Positions 43,615-51,994 of a DNA stretch of 64,000 nucleotides are shown in pieces. The notes beneath the pieces were generated by a model, which did not search any database, was not told the origin of the DNA, and saw only the letters and a list, made by a program, of their open reading frames with translations. A program made the position numbers and the translations under genes. Each line of letters begins with the position of its first letter. Within the stretch, counting starts at the first letter, position 1. This DNA comes from Metasolibacillus sp. Lineage in GTDB: Bacteria > Bacillota > Bacilli > Bacillales_A > Planococcaceae. Location: positions 62,001 through 126,000 of the forward strand of contig NZ_JAMBIZ010000001.1 in the NCBI RefSeq assembly GCF_025291715.1. The letters are read 5' to 3'.

Positions 43615-44007
43615 TTGAAGTATGTGGAGAAGCGATTAAATCTACCATTACTCGTTATACCGATTATTTTAGTTGTTATTTTTCTTGTGATGAATCAGAA
43701 GACACCTGCAACAGATGAACAAGCTGGCAGCTCTCAGCTTGAACAAACACTTCAAGAAATGGCTGGTGTAGGACAAGTAAAAGTATATGTGCATTATGAA
43801 CAGCAAGGTGAGGCGATATTAAGTGATTATTTTCGCGCAAAGGAAGGGCGCGTAACAGGCATTTTAATTGTCAGTGAAGGTGCGGTGGAGCCGACTGTAC
43901 AACGAGAACTCGTACAAGTTGTTAGTCGTGTCATGGAGATTCCTGTACACCGTATTATGATTGTACCGATGCGAAAAAAGGAGATGGACAATGAAAGTGA
44001 AACGTAA
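43615..44007 (+). CDS. spoIIIAG: Stage III sporulation protein AG, short form
   Basis: A 130-residue protein with one membrane span (PLLVIPIILVVIFLVMN) and a soluble domain with the AG pattern LEQTLQEMAGVGQVKVYV...GILIVSEGAVEPTVQRELVQVVS. In the family it forms a large ring in the A-Q channel. It is shorter than B. subtilis AG (about 229). TTG 43615 follows AAAGGGGG. Overlaps spoIIIAH by 17 bases. Confidence 0.85.
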   Translation: MKYVEKRLNLPLLVIPIILVVIFLVMNQKTPATDEQAGSSQLEQTLQEMAGVGQVKVYVHYEQQGEAILSDYFRAKEGRVTGILIVSEGAVEPTVQRELVQVVSRVMEIPVHRIMIVPMRKKEMDNESET

Positions 44008-44527
44008 AACAGTATGGTTTTTGACACTCTTTAGCTTAGCGGCAGTGATTTCTGTGTATTATGTATTTGAAGATGATCGAAATATCAATTTGATGGCGAT
44101 TTTCTCAGATGAGACGATGCAGGAAACAACGTTAACAGGTTTACCAGAGGAAACAAAGGCAGTGCAATCTGAAAATTATTTATTTGAGCAAATGCGCATG
44201 GAGGTAGAAAATGAGCGCAGCCAGCTAAGAGAGCAATATACGCAAAAAATCGCATCTGATCAATATTCAGCAGAGGAAAAAAATGAAGCATATAATGAAA
44301 TGAACGCATTAATTAAGCGCGACTCTGCCGAGGCAATGCTCGAAATGCTTATTAAATCTCTAGGCTACTCGGATGCTTTCGTACGTGTAGAGGATGAGAA
44401 AGTGGCCGTAACGGTTATGTCTGACGAAATGTCTAAAGAGGAAGCAAATGAAATTATTTATGTAGTCATGTCTGAGCAAGGCGAAGGCGTGCAAGTAACA
44501 GTAAACGTACAATCAAATTATTATTGA
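43991..44527 (+). CDS. spoIIIAH: Stage III sporulation protein AH
   Basis: A 178-residue protein with one N-terminal span (KTVWFLTLFSLAAVISVYYV) and the YscJ/FliF-like ring domain: LIKSLGYSDAFVRVEDEKVAVTV... It is the mother-cell half of the SpoIIQ-SpoIIIAH connection. The start is ATG 43991 after AAAAGGAGA. The linker between span and ring domain is shorter than in B. subtilis. Last gene of the operon. Confidence 0.9.
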   Translation: MKVKRKTVWFLTLFSLAAVISVYYVFEDDRNINLMAIFSDETMQETTLTGLPEETKAVQSENYLFEQMRMEVENERSQLREQYTQKIASDQYSAEEKNEAYNEMNALIKRDSAEAMLEMLIKSLGYSDAFVRVEDEKVAVTVMSDEMSKEEANEIIYVVMSEQGEGVQVTVNVQSNYY

Positions 44528-44541
44528 ATTTATAATAATAG

Positions 44542-44604
44542 TGTGAGTCTTTACTAAGGTGCTTTTTTTCAAAAGCAACCTGAACTAAAGCCTCACATTT
44601 ATTT
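44542..44604 (+). terminator. Long imperfect hairpin after spoIIIAH
   Basis: TGTGAG-CTTTA-AAGGT-CTTTT on the left pairs with AAAAG-AACCT-TAAAG-CTCACA on the right across small bulges (44542-44597), then TTTATTTT. It may end the spoIIIA transcript; it is longer than a usual terminator. Confidence 0.6.
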
Positions 44605-44735
44605 TGCGAAAATTCATTTTAATTTGTTAGTCCTTGGAGGTCCTACAACTACTATAGTGAAAAAATAATTGTCAGAAAATATCGTTTTTTTGTTTCAGAT
44701 GTGCTGTGTTACGCTGATTTCTTTGGAATTTATAA

Positions 44736-44789
44736 ATAACTATTTCAAAATGGCTTAATAAATTATAAAATAGTTATCGTAGTTATAAT
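44736..44789 (+). promoter_or_regulatory. Inverted repeat and -10 upstream of accB
   Basis: ATAACTATTT (44736-44745) and AAATAGTTAT (44768-44777) are perfect 10-bp arms 22 bp apart, followed by TATAAT at 44784-44789. This may be an operator for the acetyl-CoA carboxylase genes; the protein is unknown. The rest of 44605-44735 holds nothing I can name. Confidence 0.4.
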
Positions 44790-44814
44790 ATTAAGCAATA
44801 AGGGAGAGTTTGGC

Positions 44815-45315
44815 ATGTTCAAAATTCAAGAGATTCGTGAAATTATTAAACTAGTAGATGCTTCATCAATTGACGAGTTTGTATATGAGGAAAACGGAGC
44901 AAAAGTAAAGTTAAAGAAAAAAGGAAATGTAACAGAGGTTGTTGCACCGAAAGCCGAGGTAGTTGTGGCAGCACCAGCAGCGCCAGTAGTTGAAGCAGTG
45001 CCGGCACCAAAAGCAGTGGAAGCGCCAGCAGCTGTAGCACCTGTTGAAAAAGCACCTGTCCAAGAGGATGCAGATTTACACAAAATTACATCACCAATGG
45101 TTGGTACATTCTATCAAGCACCAAATCCAGAATCTCCAGCTTATGTAAAAGTGGGAGATAAAGTAGGCGAAGAAACAATTGTTTGTATCGTAGAGGCAAT
45201 GAAACTGTTCAACGAAATCGAGGCAGAGGTGAAAGGTGAAATCGTTGAAATTCTTGTAAAAGACGGTCAACTTGTGGAATACGGTCAACCATTATTCCTA
45301 GTAAAAGCTGAATAA
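44815..45315 (+). CDS. accB: Biotin carboxyl carrier protein of acetyl-CoA carboxylase
   Basis: A 166-residue carrier. The N-terminal helical domain (1-40) is followed by an Ala/Pro/Val-rich flexible linker (about 42-82) and the biotinyl domain. Lys130 in VEAMK is the biotinylation site. It shuttles carboxyl groups from AccC to the transferase in fatty acid synthesis. accC starts 14 bases downstream. bioY in this window supplies its cofactor. Confidence 0.96.
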   Translation: MFKIQEIREIIKLVDASSIDEFVYEENGAKVKLKKKGNVTEVVAPKAEVVVAAPAAPVVEAVPAPKAVEAPAAVAPVEKAPVQEDADLHKITSPMVGTFYQAPNPESPAYVKVGDKVGEETIVCIVEAMKLFNEIEAEVKGEIVEILVKDGQLVEYGQPLFLVKAE

Positions 45316-45329
45316 GAGGGGTGCTTTTC

Positions 45330-46691
45330 ATGAAAAAAGTATTAATTGCCAATCGTGGAGAAATCGCGGTTCGTATCATTCGTGCATGTAAAGAGTTAGG
45401 TATTGAAACAGTAGCTGTTTATTCTGAGGCAGACGCTGAGGCGTTACATGTGAAGCTAGCAGACGAGGCATATTGCATTGGCCCACGCTTATCAAAGGAT
45501 TCTTATTTAAGCTTCCCAGCATTATTAGGCGTGGCACAAAAAACAGGTGCAGATGGCATCCATCCAGGCTATGGCTTTGTATCTGAAAACGCTGACTTTG
45601 CGGAAGCATGTGAAAATGCTGGCATTAAATTTATCGGCCCATCTTCAGATTCAATTAAAATTATGGGGATTAAGGACGTAGCACGTTCAACGATGGAAAA
45701 AGCCAATGTACCACTTGTACCAGGGACAGGCATCGTACCTGATATCGAAACAGGTAAGAAGTGGGCTGCTGAAATCGGCTACCCTGTCATCATTAAAGCA
45801 ACTGCTGGCGGTGGTGGTAAAGGTATCCGTGTTGCTCGCACAGAGGAAGAGCTTGTTAAAGGCATTGAAATTACACAAAAGGAAGCTGCCGCAGCATTTG
45901 GTAACCCAGGCGTATACTTAGAGAAGTTTATCGAATACTTCCGCCACTGTGAAATCCAAGTATTAGCAGACGGTCATGGCAATGTTGTGCACTTAGGTGA
46001 GCGCGATTGCACCGTACAACGCCGCATGCAAAAGCTTGTCGAGGAAGCGCCATCACCAGCACTTTCAGAGGAGCGTCGTGCAGAAATGGGCGAAGCCGCT
46101 GTAAAAGCAGCGAAAGCATGTAACTACGAGGGCGCAGGTACAATCGAATTCATTTACGATTACCAAGAGGACAAGTTCTACTTTATGGAAATGAACACAC
46201 GTATCCAAGTAGAGCATCCTGTGACAGAAATGATTACAGGTGTTGACCTTGTACAGCAGCAATTAAAAATTGCCTCTGGCGAGAAGCTACCATTCAAACA
46301 AGAGGATATCAAAATCAATGGCTGGGCAATCGAATGCCGAATCAATGCTGAAAACGCATACAAAAACTTTATGCCATCTGCTGGTAAAGTAACAGACTAC
46401 CTAGCACCAGGCGGCTACGGTGTACGCGTAGACTCAGCGGTATATCCAGGCTACACAATTCCACCATACTACGATTCAATGGTTGCAAAGCTAATCGTAC
46501 ACGCAGACACGCGTGAGGAAGCAATCGCTAAAATGAATCGCGCATTAAGCGAGTTTATGGTAGATGGCGTACACACAACCATCCCATTCCATCAAGCGCT
46601 GATGAACAACGATGTCTTCAAATCAGCGAAATTCAACACGAAGTTCTTGGAAGAGAATGATGTGTTGGGTGTGGCTGAGAAGGCGAAGTAA
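45330..46691 (+). CDS. accC: Biotin carboxylase subunit of acetyl-CoA carboxylase
   Basis: A 453-residue ATP-grasp enzyme that carboxylates AccB-biotin. KKVLIANRGEIAVR at the N-terminus, the glycine-rich ATP loop KATAGGGGKGIR, and the catalytic EMNTRIQVEHPVTE are intact. ATG 45330 with GAGGGGTG upstream is preferred to GTG 45321. Followed by a strong terminator, a repeat array and yqhY. Confidence 0.97.
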   Translation: MKKVLIANRGEIAVRIIRACKELGIETVAVYSEADAEALHVKLADEAYCIGPRLSKDSYLSFPALLGVAQKTGADGIHPGYGFVSENADFAEACENAGIKFIGPSSDSIKIMGIKDVARSTMEKANVPLVPGTGIVPDIETGKKWAAEIGYPVIIKATAGGGGKGIRVARTEEELVKGIEITQKEAAAAFGNPGVYLEKFIEYFRHCEIQVLADGHGNVVHLGERDCTVQRRMQKLVEEAPSPALSEERRAEMGEAAVKAAKACNYEGAGTIEFIYDYQEDKFYFMEMNTRIQVEHPVTEMITGVDLVQQQLKIASGEKLPFKQEDIKINGWAIECRINAENAYKNFMPSAGKVTDYLAPGGYGVRVDSAVYPGYTIPPYYDSMVAKLIVHADTREEAIAKMNRALSEFMVDGVHTTIPFHQALMNNDVFKSAKFNTKFLEENDVLGVAEKAK

Positions 46692-46720
46692 GTGTTTGGG
46701 GAATAAAATAGAAATATCTC

Positions 46721-46758
46721 AACCCGTTAACTAAGATTATTTAGTTAACGGGTTTTTT
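46721..46758 (+). terminator. Terminator of accBC
   Basis: AACCCGTTAACTAA and TTAGTTAACGGGTT form a 14-bp stem, followed by TTTT. Confidence 0.93.
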
Positions 46759-46785
46759 AGATTAAAAATATTCAACTTGCTATAA

Positions 46786-46890
46786 GTGATCAAATAACAG
46801 TCAAAAGTGATCAAATAACTCATAAAAGTGATCAAATAGAAGCCAAATTCGCTCAAATAACAGCCAAAAGTGATCAAATAGCCTCCAAAG
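46786..46890. repeat. Intergenic array 4 of degenerate 21-bp repeats
   Basis: GTGATCAAATA starts at 46786, 46807, 46828 and 46870, and a variant unit TTCGCTCAAATA fills the missing step (46848); CAAATA recurs every 21 bp from 46791 to 46875. It lies between the accC terminator and yqhY. The TTCGCTC variant links it to array 1. Confidence 0.88.
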
Positions 46891-47021
46891 TTATTTTAAT
46901 TGCCTCGTAAAAAATCCAATGCAATTGCTAAGCATTTTCCATAAGGAATGTAGTATAATAAAGAAAGTGATAGATGGCTATAGTTAAGTAGCAATGCGAG
47001 AGAAAGAGAGGATGGCTGAAC

Positions 47022-47429
47022 ATGGCTGAAAAACAACCAACATCATTTGTACAACCAACGCCAACAGGTAAAGAGGAGCTCGGACAGATTGAAGTGGCTC
47101 CTGAGGTAATCGAGGTCATTGCAGGGATTGCCGCAACAGAGGTTGAAGGGGTAGCGGCGACACGTGGCAATTTTGCGTCAGGCGTTGTAGAGAAGTTTGG
47201 GAAAAAAGTACATTCAAAAGGGATTAAGTCTGCGATGTCAGAGGATGGACGCATCGTCATTGATGTATTTTGCTCAGTGAAATATGGCTTTGCCGTTCCA
47301 AAGGTAGCAAAGGATGTTCAAGCTTCCATTCGCCAAGCGATTTTAAATATGACAGCAATTGAAACAAGCGAAGTAAATGTGCATATTACAGCAATTCAAT
47401 TTGACAATGTGAGCGCTAATAAAGCGTGA
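47022..47429 (+). CDS. yqhY: Asp23/Gls24 family protein YqhY
   Basis: A 135-residue Asp23-type protein: IEVAPEVIEVIAGIAATEVEGV, then beta strands around IVIDVFCSVKYGFAVPKVAKDVQ. In B. subtilis yqhY follows accBC and influences acetyl-CoA carboxylase balance. A stand-alone promoter may exist (TATAAT near 46954-46960) because a terminator lies after accC. nusB, next in B. subtilis, is not here. Confidence 0.93.
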   Translation: MAEKQPTSFVQPTPTGKEELGQIEVAPEVIEVIAGIAATEVEGVAATRGNFASGVVEKFGKKVHSKGIKSAMSEDGRIVIDVFCSVKYGFAVPKVAKDVQASIRQAILNMTAIETSEVNVHITAIQFDNVSANKA

Positions 47430-47436
47430 ATAGAAA

Positions 47437-47465
47437 GACCGCCGAGCGATTCGGCGGTCTCTTTT
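47437..47465. terminator. Terminator between yqhY and the SDR gene
   Basis: GACCGCCGA and TCGGCGGTC form a 9-bp GC-rich stem, then TCTTTTC. Convergent genes may share it. Confidence 0.85.
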
Positions 47466-47470
47466 CATGT

Positions 47471-48229
47471 TTAATAAGCTGTCCAGCCACCATCTGCTGC
47501 GATGACTTGGCCGTTGATAAAGCTTGCATCATCCGAGCCTAAAAAGACAGCAAGTGCTGCGATTTCTGAGGGCTGTCCAATGCGCGGATTAATCGCCATG
47601 CCGAGCTGCTGACGTGCAATACCTGTTTGGCTAATGCTCGTCATGGATGAGGCGATATTTGTTGCAACACCACCTGGTGCGATGCCGTTACAGCGAATAT
47701 TTTTATCTGCATACATAAAGGCTGTATTTTTTGTTAAACCAACAACCGCATGCTTAGAAGCTGTGTAAGCTGCACCAGCACGTGCACCATACAAGCCACC
47801 TGCTGAAATATTGTTGACGATCACCCCATGGCCTTGTTTTAAGAAAATAGCTGTTGCAAGACGCATCGATTGCATAACAGCTGTTGTATTCACTGCGAAT
47901 ACTTTATCCCAGCGGTCGTTTGTTACTTCACCGACAGGCTCCATGCCATCCATAATACCTGCATTGTTTACTAAAATATCAAGCTGTCCGTATGTTTCTA
48001 ACGTTTTATCAAATAAATGCTGTAAATCCGCTTCTGATGTGACATCTGTGCTAATCGCAAAGGCGTCGCCACCAGCCGCTTTAATTTTCGCTACTACTTC
48101 CTCTGCACCTGCTAAATTTAAGTCTGAAACAACTACTTTTGCGCCTTCCTGTGCATAGCTTTCTGCGATAGCCAAGCCCATGCCTGATGCGGCACCCGTT
48201 ACGATTGCTACTTTACCTTGTAATTTCAT
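47471..48229 (-). CDS. Short-chain dehydrogenase/reductase
   Basis: A 252-residue Rossmann-fold oxidoreductase. Cofactor loop TGAASGMG (residues 11-18), NNAG (88-91), and the catalytic Ser142, Tyr155 and Lys159 (YTASK) are present. Asp37 after the second strand (VVVSDLN) suggests NAD(H) rather than NADP(H). ATG 48229 follows AGGAGGA; TTG 48235 is possible. Divergent from a TetR gene with a palindromic operator between them, so it is likely the regulated gene. Substrate unknown. Confidence 0.92.
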   Translation of the reverse strand: MKLQGKVAIVTGAASGMGLAIAESYAQEGAKVVVSDLNLAGAEEVVAKIKAAGGDAFAISTDVTSEADLQHLFDKTLETYGQLDILVNNAGIMDGMEPVGEVTNDRWDKVFAVNTTAVMQSMRLATAIFLKQGHGVIVNNISAGGLYGARAGAAYTASKHAVVGLTKNTAFMYADKNIRCNGIAPGGVATNIASSMTSISQTGIARQQLGMAINPRIGQPSEIAALAVFLGSDDASFINGQVIAADGGWTAY

Positions 48230-48260
48230 CGCCAATTCCTCCTAAGTAGTTAAATGTCAT

Positions 48261-48282
48261 TTATTGAACATCTGTTCAATAA
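48261..48282. promoter_or_regulatory. TetR-type palindromic operator
   Basis: TTATTGAACA (48261-48270), TC, TGTTCAATAA (48273-48282): perfect 10-bp arms. It lies between the divergent SDR and TetR genes, 32 bases upstream of the SDR start. Confidence 0.88.
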
Positions 48283-48383
48283 AAATTATACTGGATAGTA
48301 GATAACGTTTTCAATATGCAATAAAAGCAAGAATGTTTATTAAACAACAAATTTCGAAAAAACGTTGAATAGGGGTGCTAAAA

Positions 48384-48926
48384 ATGTCAGTGGATTTACG
48401 TGTTATCAAGACAAAGGAGCGATTGCATGAAACACTTATCGCATTATTAAAGGAGATGCCACTAGAGAAAATTAAAATATCGGTGCTATGTCAAAGAGCC
48501 CAAATCAATCGAGGGACATTTTATTTGCATTATGAAAGTGTCGATGCATTATTCGCGGATTTTTTTGAGCAAATTATTGCTGATTTACGAGAAGCTTATT
48601 TAGAGCCGTTGCGGACAAAAACACCATTAAAAATTAAGGAGCTCGATTCGAAAACGGTGCGTATTTTCCATCATATAAAAAAATATGAAAACTTTTATCG
48701 CATCGTTTTTTCGAAAAATGCACCTTTAGCCTATTACTATATGCTACTTGAGCAGATTACGTTGAATTTACGGGAAAATGCACATGTTCACAATGATTAT
48801 TTCATTGCCTATCAAGCCAACGCTATTACTGGGTTAGCATTGCAATGGGCACAGCGCGATTTTCAGGAAACACCTGAAGAGCTCAGTGAGGTGCTTGTAC
48901 AAATTTTGCGCCAAAAAGGTGAGTAA
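48384..48926 (+). CDS. TetR family transcriptional regulator
   Basis: A 180-residue regulator. Residues about 5-55 form the TetR helix-turn-helix (KTKERLHETLIALLKE, then KIKISVLCQRAQINRGTFYLHYES). The C-terminal part is all helical and resembles the TetR_C_7 type. ATG 48384 is chosen over 48375. The gene is divergent from the SDR gene; the 22-bp palindrome between them is the expected binding site. The inducer is unknown. Confidence 0.9.
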   Translation: MSVDLRVIKTKERLHETLIALLKEMPLEKIKISVLCQRAQINRGTFYLHYESVDALFADFFEQIIADLREAYLEPLRTKTPLKIKELDSKTVRIFHHIKKYENFYRIVFSKNAPLAYYYMLLEQITLNLRENAHVHNDYFIAYQANAITGLALQWAQRDFQETPEELSEVLVQILRQKGE

Positions 48927-48971
48927 AATGCGTTTATTGTCCGTCTATTTAAATAGGGAAGGGGGATACCC

Positions 48972-49478
48972 ATGCTTCGTTTTGATGAATATTACGATGC
49001 TTATAGCAAGGAACTGTTCCAATTTATTTATTTTTTAGTTGGACATAAGGAAACGGCGGAGGATTTAACGCAAGACACCTTTATCAAAGCCTTAAAAAAT
49101 AGCACGACCTTTCGTGGAGATGCCCAAATGAAAACATGGCTTGTGACGATTGCGCGCAATACCGTTTACGATTATTACAGGCGCAAGCGCTTAATTAAAT
49201 TTATTCCATTTATAGCGCGATATGACGGCATAGAGGAAACATACATACCAGAACAATGGTTACTGAAGCAAGCGGCAGATGCAGAGCTATATACGGCGCT
49301 CGGTCAGCTCAAATTAGCCTATCGAGAGTGCATCGTCCTTCGCAAAATTGAAGGCTACTCCATTAAAGAAACGGCCGACATTTTAAATTGTACAGAAGCA
49401 CAAGTACGTAATCATAGAGAGCGAGGCATGAGGGCATTGCAAAAACTGCTTGGAGGTGAGGCTAATGAAACTAGATGA
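48972..49478 (+). CDS. ECF RNA polymerase sigma factor
   Basis: A 168-residue ECF sigma factor: region 2 (residues about 8-75, with AEDLTQDTFIKALKN and KTWLVTIARNTVYDYYR) and region 4 (about 110-160, with YRECIVLRKIEGYSIKETADIL). The layout resembles SigW/YlaC-type factors. AGGGAAGGGGG precedes the ATG. The downstream anti-sigma-like gene overlaps by 14 bases. No target promoter was convincingly identified in the window. Confidence 0.92.
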   Translation: MLRFDEYYDAYSKELFQFIYFLVGHKETAEDLTQDTFIKALKNSTTFRGDAQMKTWLVTIARNTVYDYYRRKRLIKFIPFIARYDGIEETYIPEQWLLKQAADAELYTALGQLKLAYRECIVLRKIEGYSIKETADILNCTEAQVRNHRERGMRALQKLLGGEANETR

Positions 49479-50382
49479 CCGCTTACAGCAAATCACGCGT
49501 GTACAGTGGGATGAGCAAGCGCGCTTACAGCAAAAGAAGCGCTTAATGGTACGTGTCAAGCGCAAGCAATTATTCGCACCACGCTTTGCACTTGTGACAA
49601 TCGCTTGCATTTTGCTGTTATTTTATTTAATGGATATAAGACAGCCAGTACAGCCGCAGCAACAGGCACAACTAACAGATGAATTGGCAAAAATAACTGT
49701 CCTGTTGACAGATAAACCTGAGCGCAATTTGAATTTGAATTCAGCCTCGTACGTCAATAAAAAAGTGACGACTGACAAGCAACTGTTAGCGAAATTTCAG
49801 CGTATTGTCACAGCATCAACCGTTGTTGAACAGGCATGGGATGGACAGTTAACGTCCCCAGAGAATATTTATCAGCTCCTATTAACCTTTCAAAATGATA
49901 AGCAGCTTTATTTGAAATTTGGCAGTCATTCAGGTGTATTTGAGCTATACGATGTGTATGGGCAAAAAAAATATGTGCTGACAAATGGCACAGAGCTAAT
50001 ATTGCTGTTGCAGCAAATTGCTGATGAAACGGCAACATCCTCCGATTGGAAAAAGTATTTGTGGGGGATATTGATTGTCCTTTTACTAATCGATGCGGCC
50101 TTTATTAGTAAAAATCGCTATAATCGTGATGACTATGGCAATAAAAAAAGCCTGCATTGGTCATGGCGAATCCTTTATACGATTATTTTTATGATGGCTT
50201 TTGTTGTGTCCTACTTCTATTTAGGGACAACGCATGCCGGTATATTATGCGGTGGCATTATGTTAACGATTGTACTTCAGGAATATTTAGAAGTGAAACA
50301 AGGGATTAAGCGAGCAAATTGGCTGTGGACGTCGATGACTATATTTTTTGTGCTGCTAGTAGTATTACTGTTTGTAATTTAG
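49465..50382 (+). CDS. Putative anti-sigma factor with four membrane spans
   Basis: A 305-residue membrane protein translated in overlap with the sigma gene. The cytoplasmic N-terminus (1-38, highly charged) precedes a first span (about 42-58); an extracytoplasmic domain of about 140 residues with YLKFGSHSGVFELYDVYGQKKYVL follows; then three spans at about 205-220, 235-255 and 285-303. The sigma partner suggests anti-sigma function. The additional C-terminal spans are unlike the usual one-span anti-sigma factors. ATG 49465 follows TTGGAGGTGAGG. Confidence 0.75.
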   Translation: MKLDDRLQQITRVQWDEQARLQQKKRLMVRVKRKQLFAPRFALVTIACILLLFYLMDIRQPVQPQQQAQLTDELAKITVLLTDKPERNLNLNSASYVNKKVTTDKQLLAKFQRIVTASTVVEQAWDGQLTSPENIYQLLLTFQNDKQLYLKFGSHSGVFELYDVYGQKKYVLTNGTELILLLQQIADETATSSDWKKYLWGILIVLLLIDAAFISKNRYNRDDYGNKKSLHWSWRILYTIIFMMAFVVSYFYLGTTHAGILCGGIMLTIVLQEYLEVKQGIKRANWLWTSMTIFFVLLVVLLFVI

Positions 50383-50437
50383 CGCTTTCATTCCGAATAC
50401 TGAACTAATATAATAGAGTGGAAAGGGAGGCTTACAA

Positions 50438-51940
50438 ATGACAGTCGAACAACAATTTGTAGATTATGTGAAGAAAATGCAAAACTATCACGAGGCGATT
50501 TCGGTTATTTATTGGGATATGCGTACAGGAGCGCCGAAAAAGGGGTTAGAGCAACGTGCTGAGGTGATCGGTACACTATCATCAGAAGTATTTGCACTAC
50601 AAACATCAAATGAGTTAGGTGAAATGCTAGCAGCACTTGAAGCAAAGCAAGGTGAGCTGGATTTTGTAACAAAGCGCTTATTTGAAGAAGTAAAAAAAAG
50701 CTATGATGAGTCGAAAAAAATTCCTGCTGATGAGTATAAAGCGTATGTAATTTTACAGGCAAAGACAGAAAATGCCTGGGAAGAGGCGAAGGAAAAATCA
50801 GATTTCGCACTATTCCTACCATATTTAAAAGAAGTCGTTGCATATCAAAAGAAATTCATTAACTATTGGGGCATTAAAAACGGCTCGCCATACAACACAT
50901 TGCTTGATAAATACGAGCCAGATATGACAACAGATATTTTAGATAAAGTGTTTGGTCAATTACGTGAAACCATTGTGCCATTAGTAAAAGCGATTCAAGC
51001 ATCACCAAACAAACCAGACACAGCTATGCTATTTAAGCATTTCCCGAAAGAGGGACAGCATGCGGCTTCGCTAGAGCTTTTAGAGAAGCTTGGCTATGAT
51101 TTTGACGCAGGTCGCTTAGATGAGACGGTACACCCGTTTATGATTGGCTTAAATAGTGGCGATATTCGTGTAACAACGAAATATGATGAAAATGATTTCC
51201 GCTCGGCTGTATTTGGTACAATTCATGAGTGCGGTCATGCGCTATACGAGCAAAATATTGATCCGAAATTAATGGGCTTACCACTTGCAACAGGTACATC
51301 AATGGGTATCCATGAATCGCAATCGCTATTTTATGAAAATTTTGTAGGACGTAATCCTGCTTTTTGGCAAAATAATTTTGAAGTGCTACAAAAAAATTCA
51401 CCAGCGCAATTTGGTGATGTCACAGTAGAGGAGTTCCTAGCTGCTATCAATTTTGTAGAGCCTTCATTAATTCGTATTGAAGCAGATGAATTAACATACC
51501 CACTCCACATTATGATTCGCTATGAAATTGAGCGTGAGCTATTCAATGGCGATTTGCAGGTAGAGGATTTACCAAAAGTATGGAACGATAAATATGAAGA
51601 ATATTTAGGTGTTCGCCCAGCGAATGATGGAGAAGGTGTTCTCCAAGATACGCATTGGAGTGGCGGCATGTTTGGATACTTCCCATCATATGCGTTAGGC
51701 TATATGTATGCAGCACAATGGAAGCATGCAATGGATAAGGATATTCCAAACTTTGATGAGCTATGCGGCAAAGGCGAGCTACTTCCAATCCGTGAATGGC
51801 TAACAGATAAAGTGCATCAATATGGCGCATTGAAAAAGCCATTTGAGCTATTAAACGAAGCGACGGGCGAAGGCTTAAATGCGCAATATTTAGCGGATTA
51901 TTTAAAAGAGAAATATACGAAGCTATACCAATTAAAATAG
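50438..51940 (+). CDS. ypwA: Carboxypeptidase M32 family (thermostable carboxypeptidase 1-like)
   Basis: A 500-residue zinc metallocarboxypeptidase. The HEXXH site is His263-Glu-Cys-Gly-His267 in GTIHECGHALYEQ; the downstream Glu ligand is in GIHESQSLFYENFVGR. M32 motifs IYWDMRTGAP near the N-terminus and HWSGGMFGYFPSYALG near the end are conserved. The enzyme is cytoplasmic with broad specificity. Good GGAAAGGGAGG before the ATG. Confidence 0.94.
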   Translation: MTVEQQFVDYVKKMQNYHEAISVIYWDMRTGAPKKGLEQRAEVIGTLSSEVFALQTSNELGEMLAALEAKQGELDFVTKRLFEEVKKSYDESKKIPADEYKAYVILQAKTENAWEEAKEKSDFALFLPYLKEVVAYQKKFINYWGIKNGSPYNTLLDKYEPDMTTDILDKVFGQLRETIVPLVKAIQASPNKPDTAMLFKHFPKEGQHAASLELLEKLGYDFDAGRLDETVHPFMIGLNSGDIRVTTKYDENDFRSAVFGTIHECGHALYEQNIDPKLMGLPLATGTSMGIHESQSLFYENFVGRNPAFWQNNFEVLQKNSPAQFGDVTVEEFLAAINFVEPSLIRIEADELTYPLHIMIRYEIERELFNGDLQVEDLPKVWNDKYEEYLGVRPANDGEGVLQDTHWSGGMFGYFPSYALGYMYAAQWKHAMDKDIPNFDELCGKGELLPIREWLTDKVHQYGALKKPFELLNEATGEGLNAQYLADYLKEKYTKLYQLK

Positions 51941-51948
51941 AAACAAGA

Positions 51949-51994
51949 AAAAGCACTGCTGATTGTATGGTACATAACAATTAGCGGTGCTTTT
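51949..51994 (+). terminator. Terminator of the M32 peptidase gene
   Basis: AAAAGCAC-GCTGATTGT pairs with ACAATTAGC-GTGCTTTT with small mismatches; it ends in TTTTC. Confidence 0.8.
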
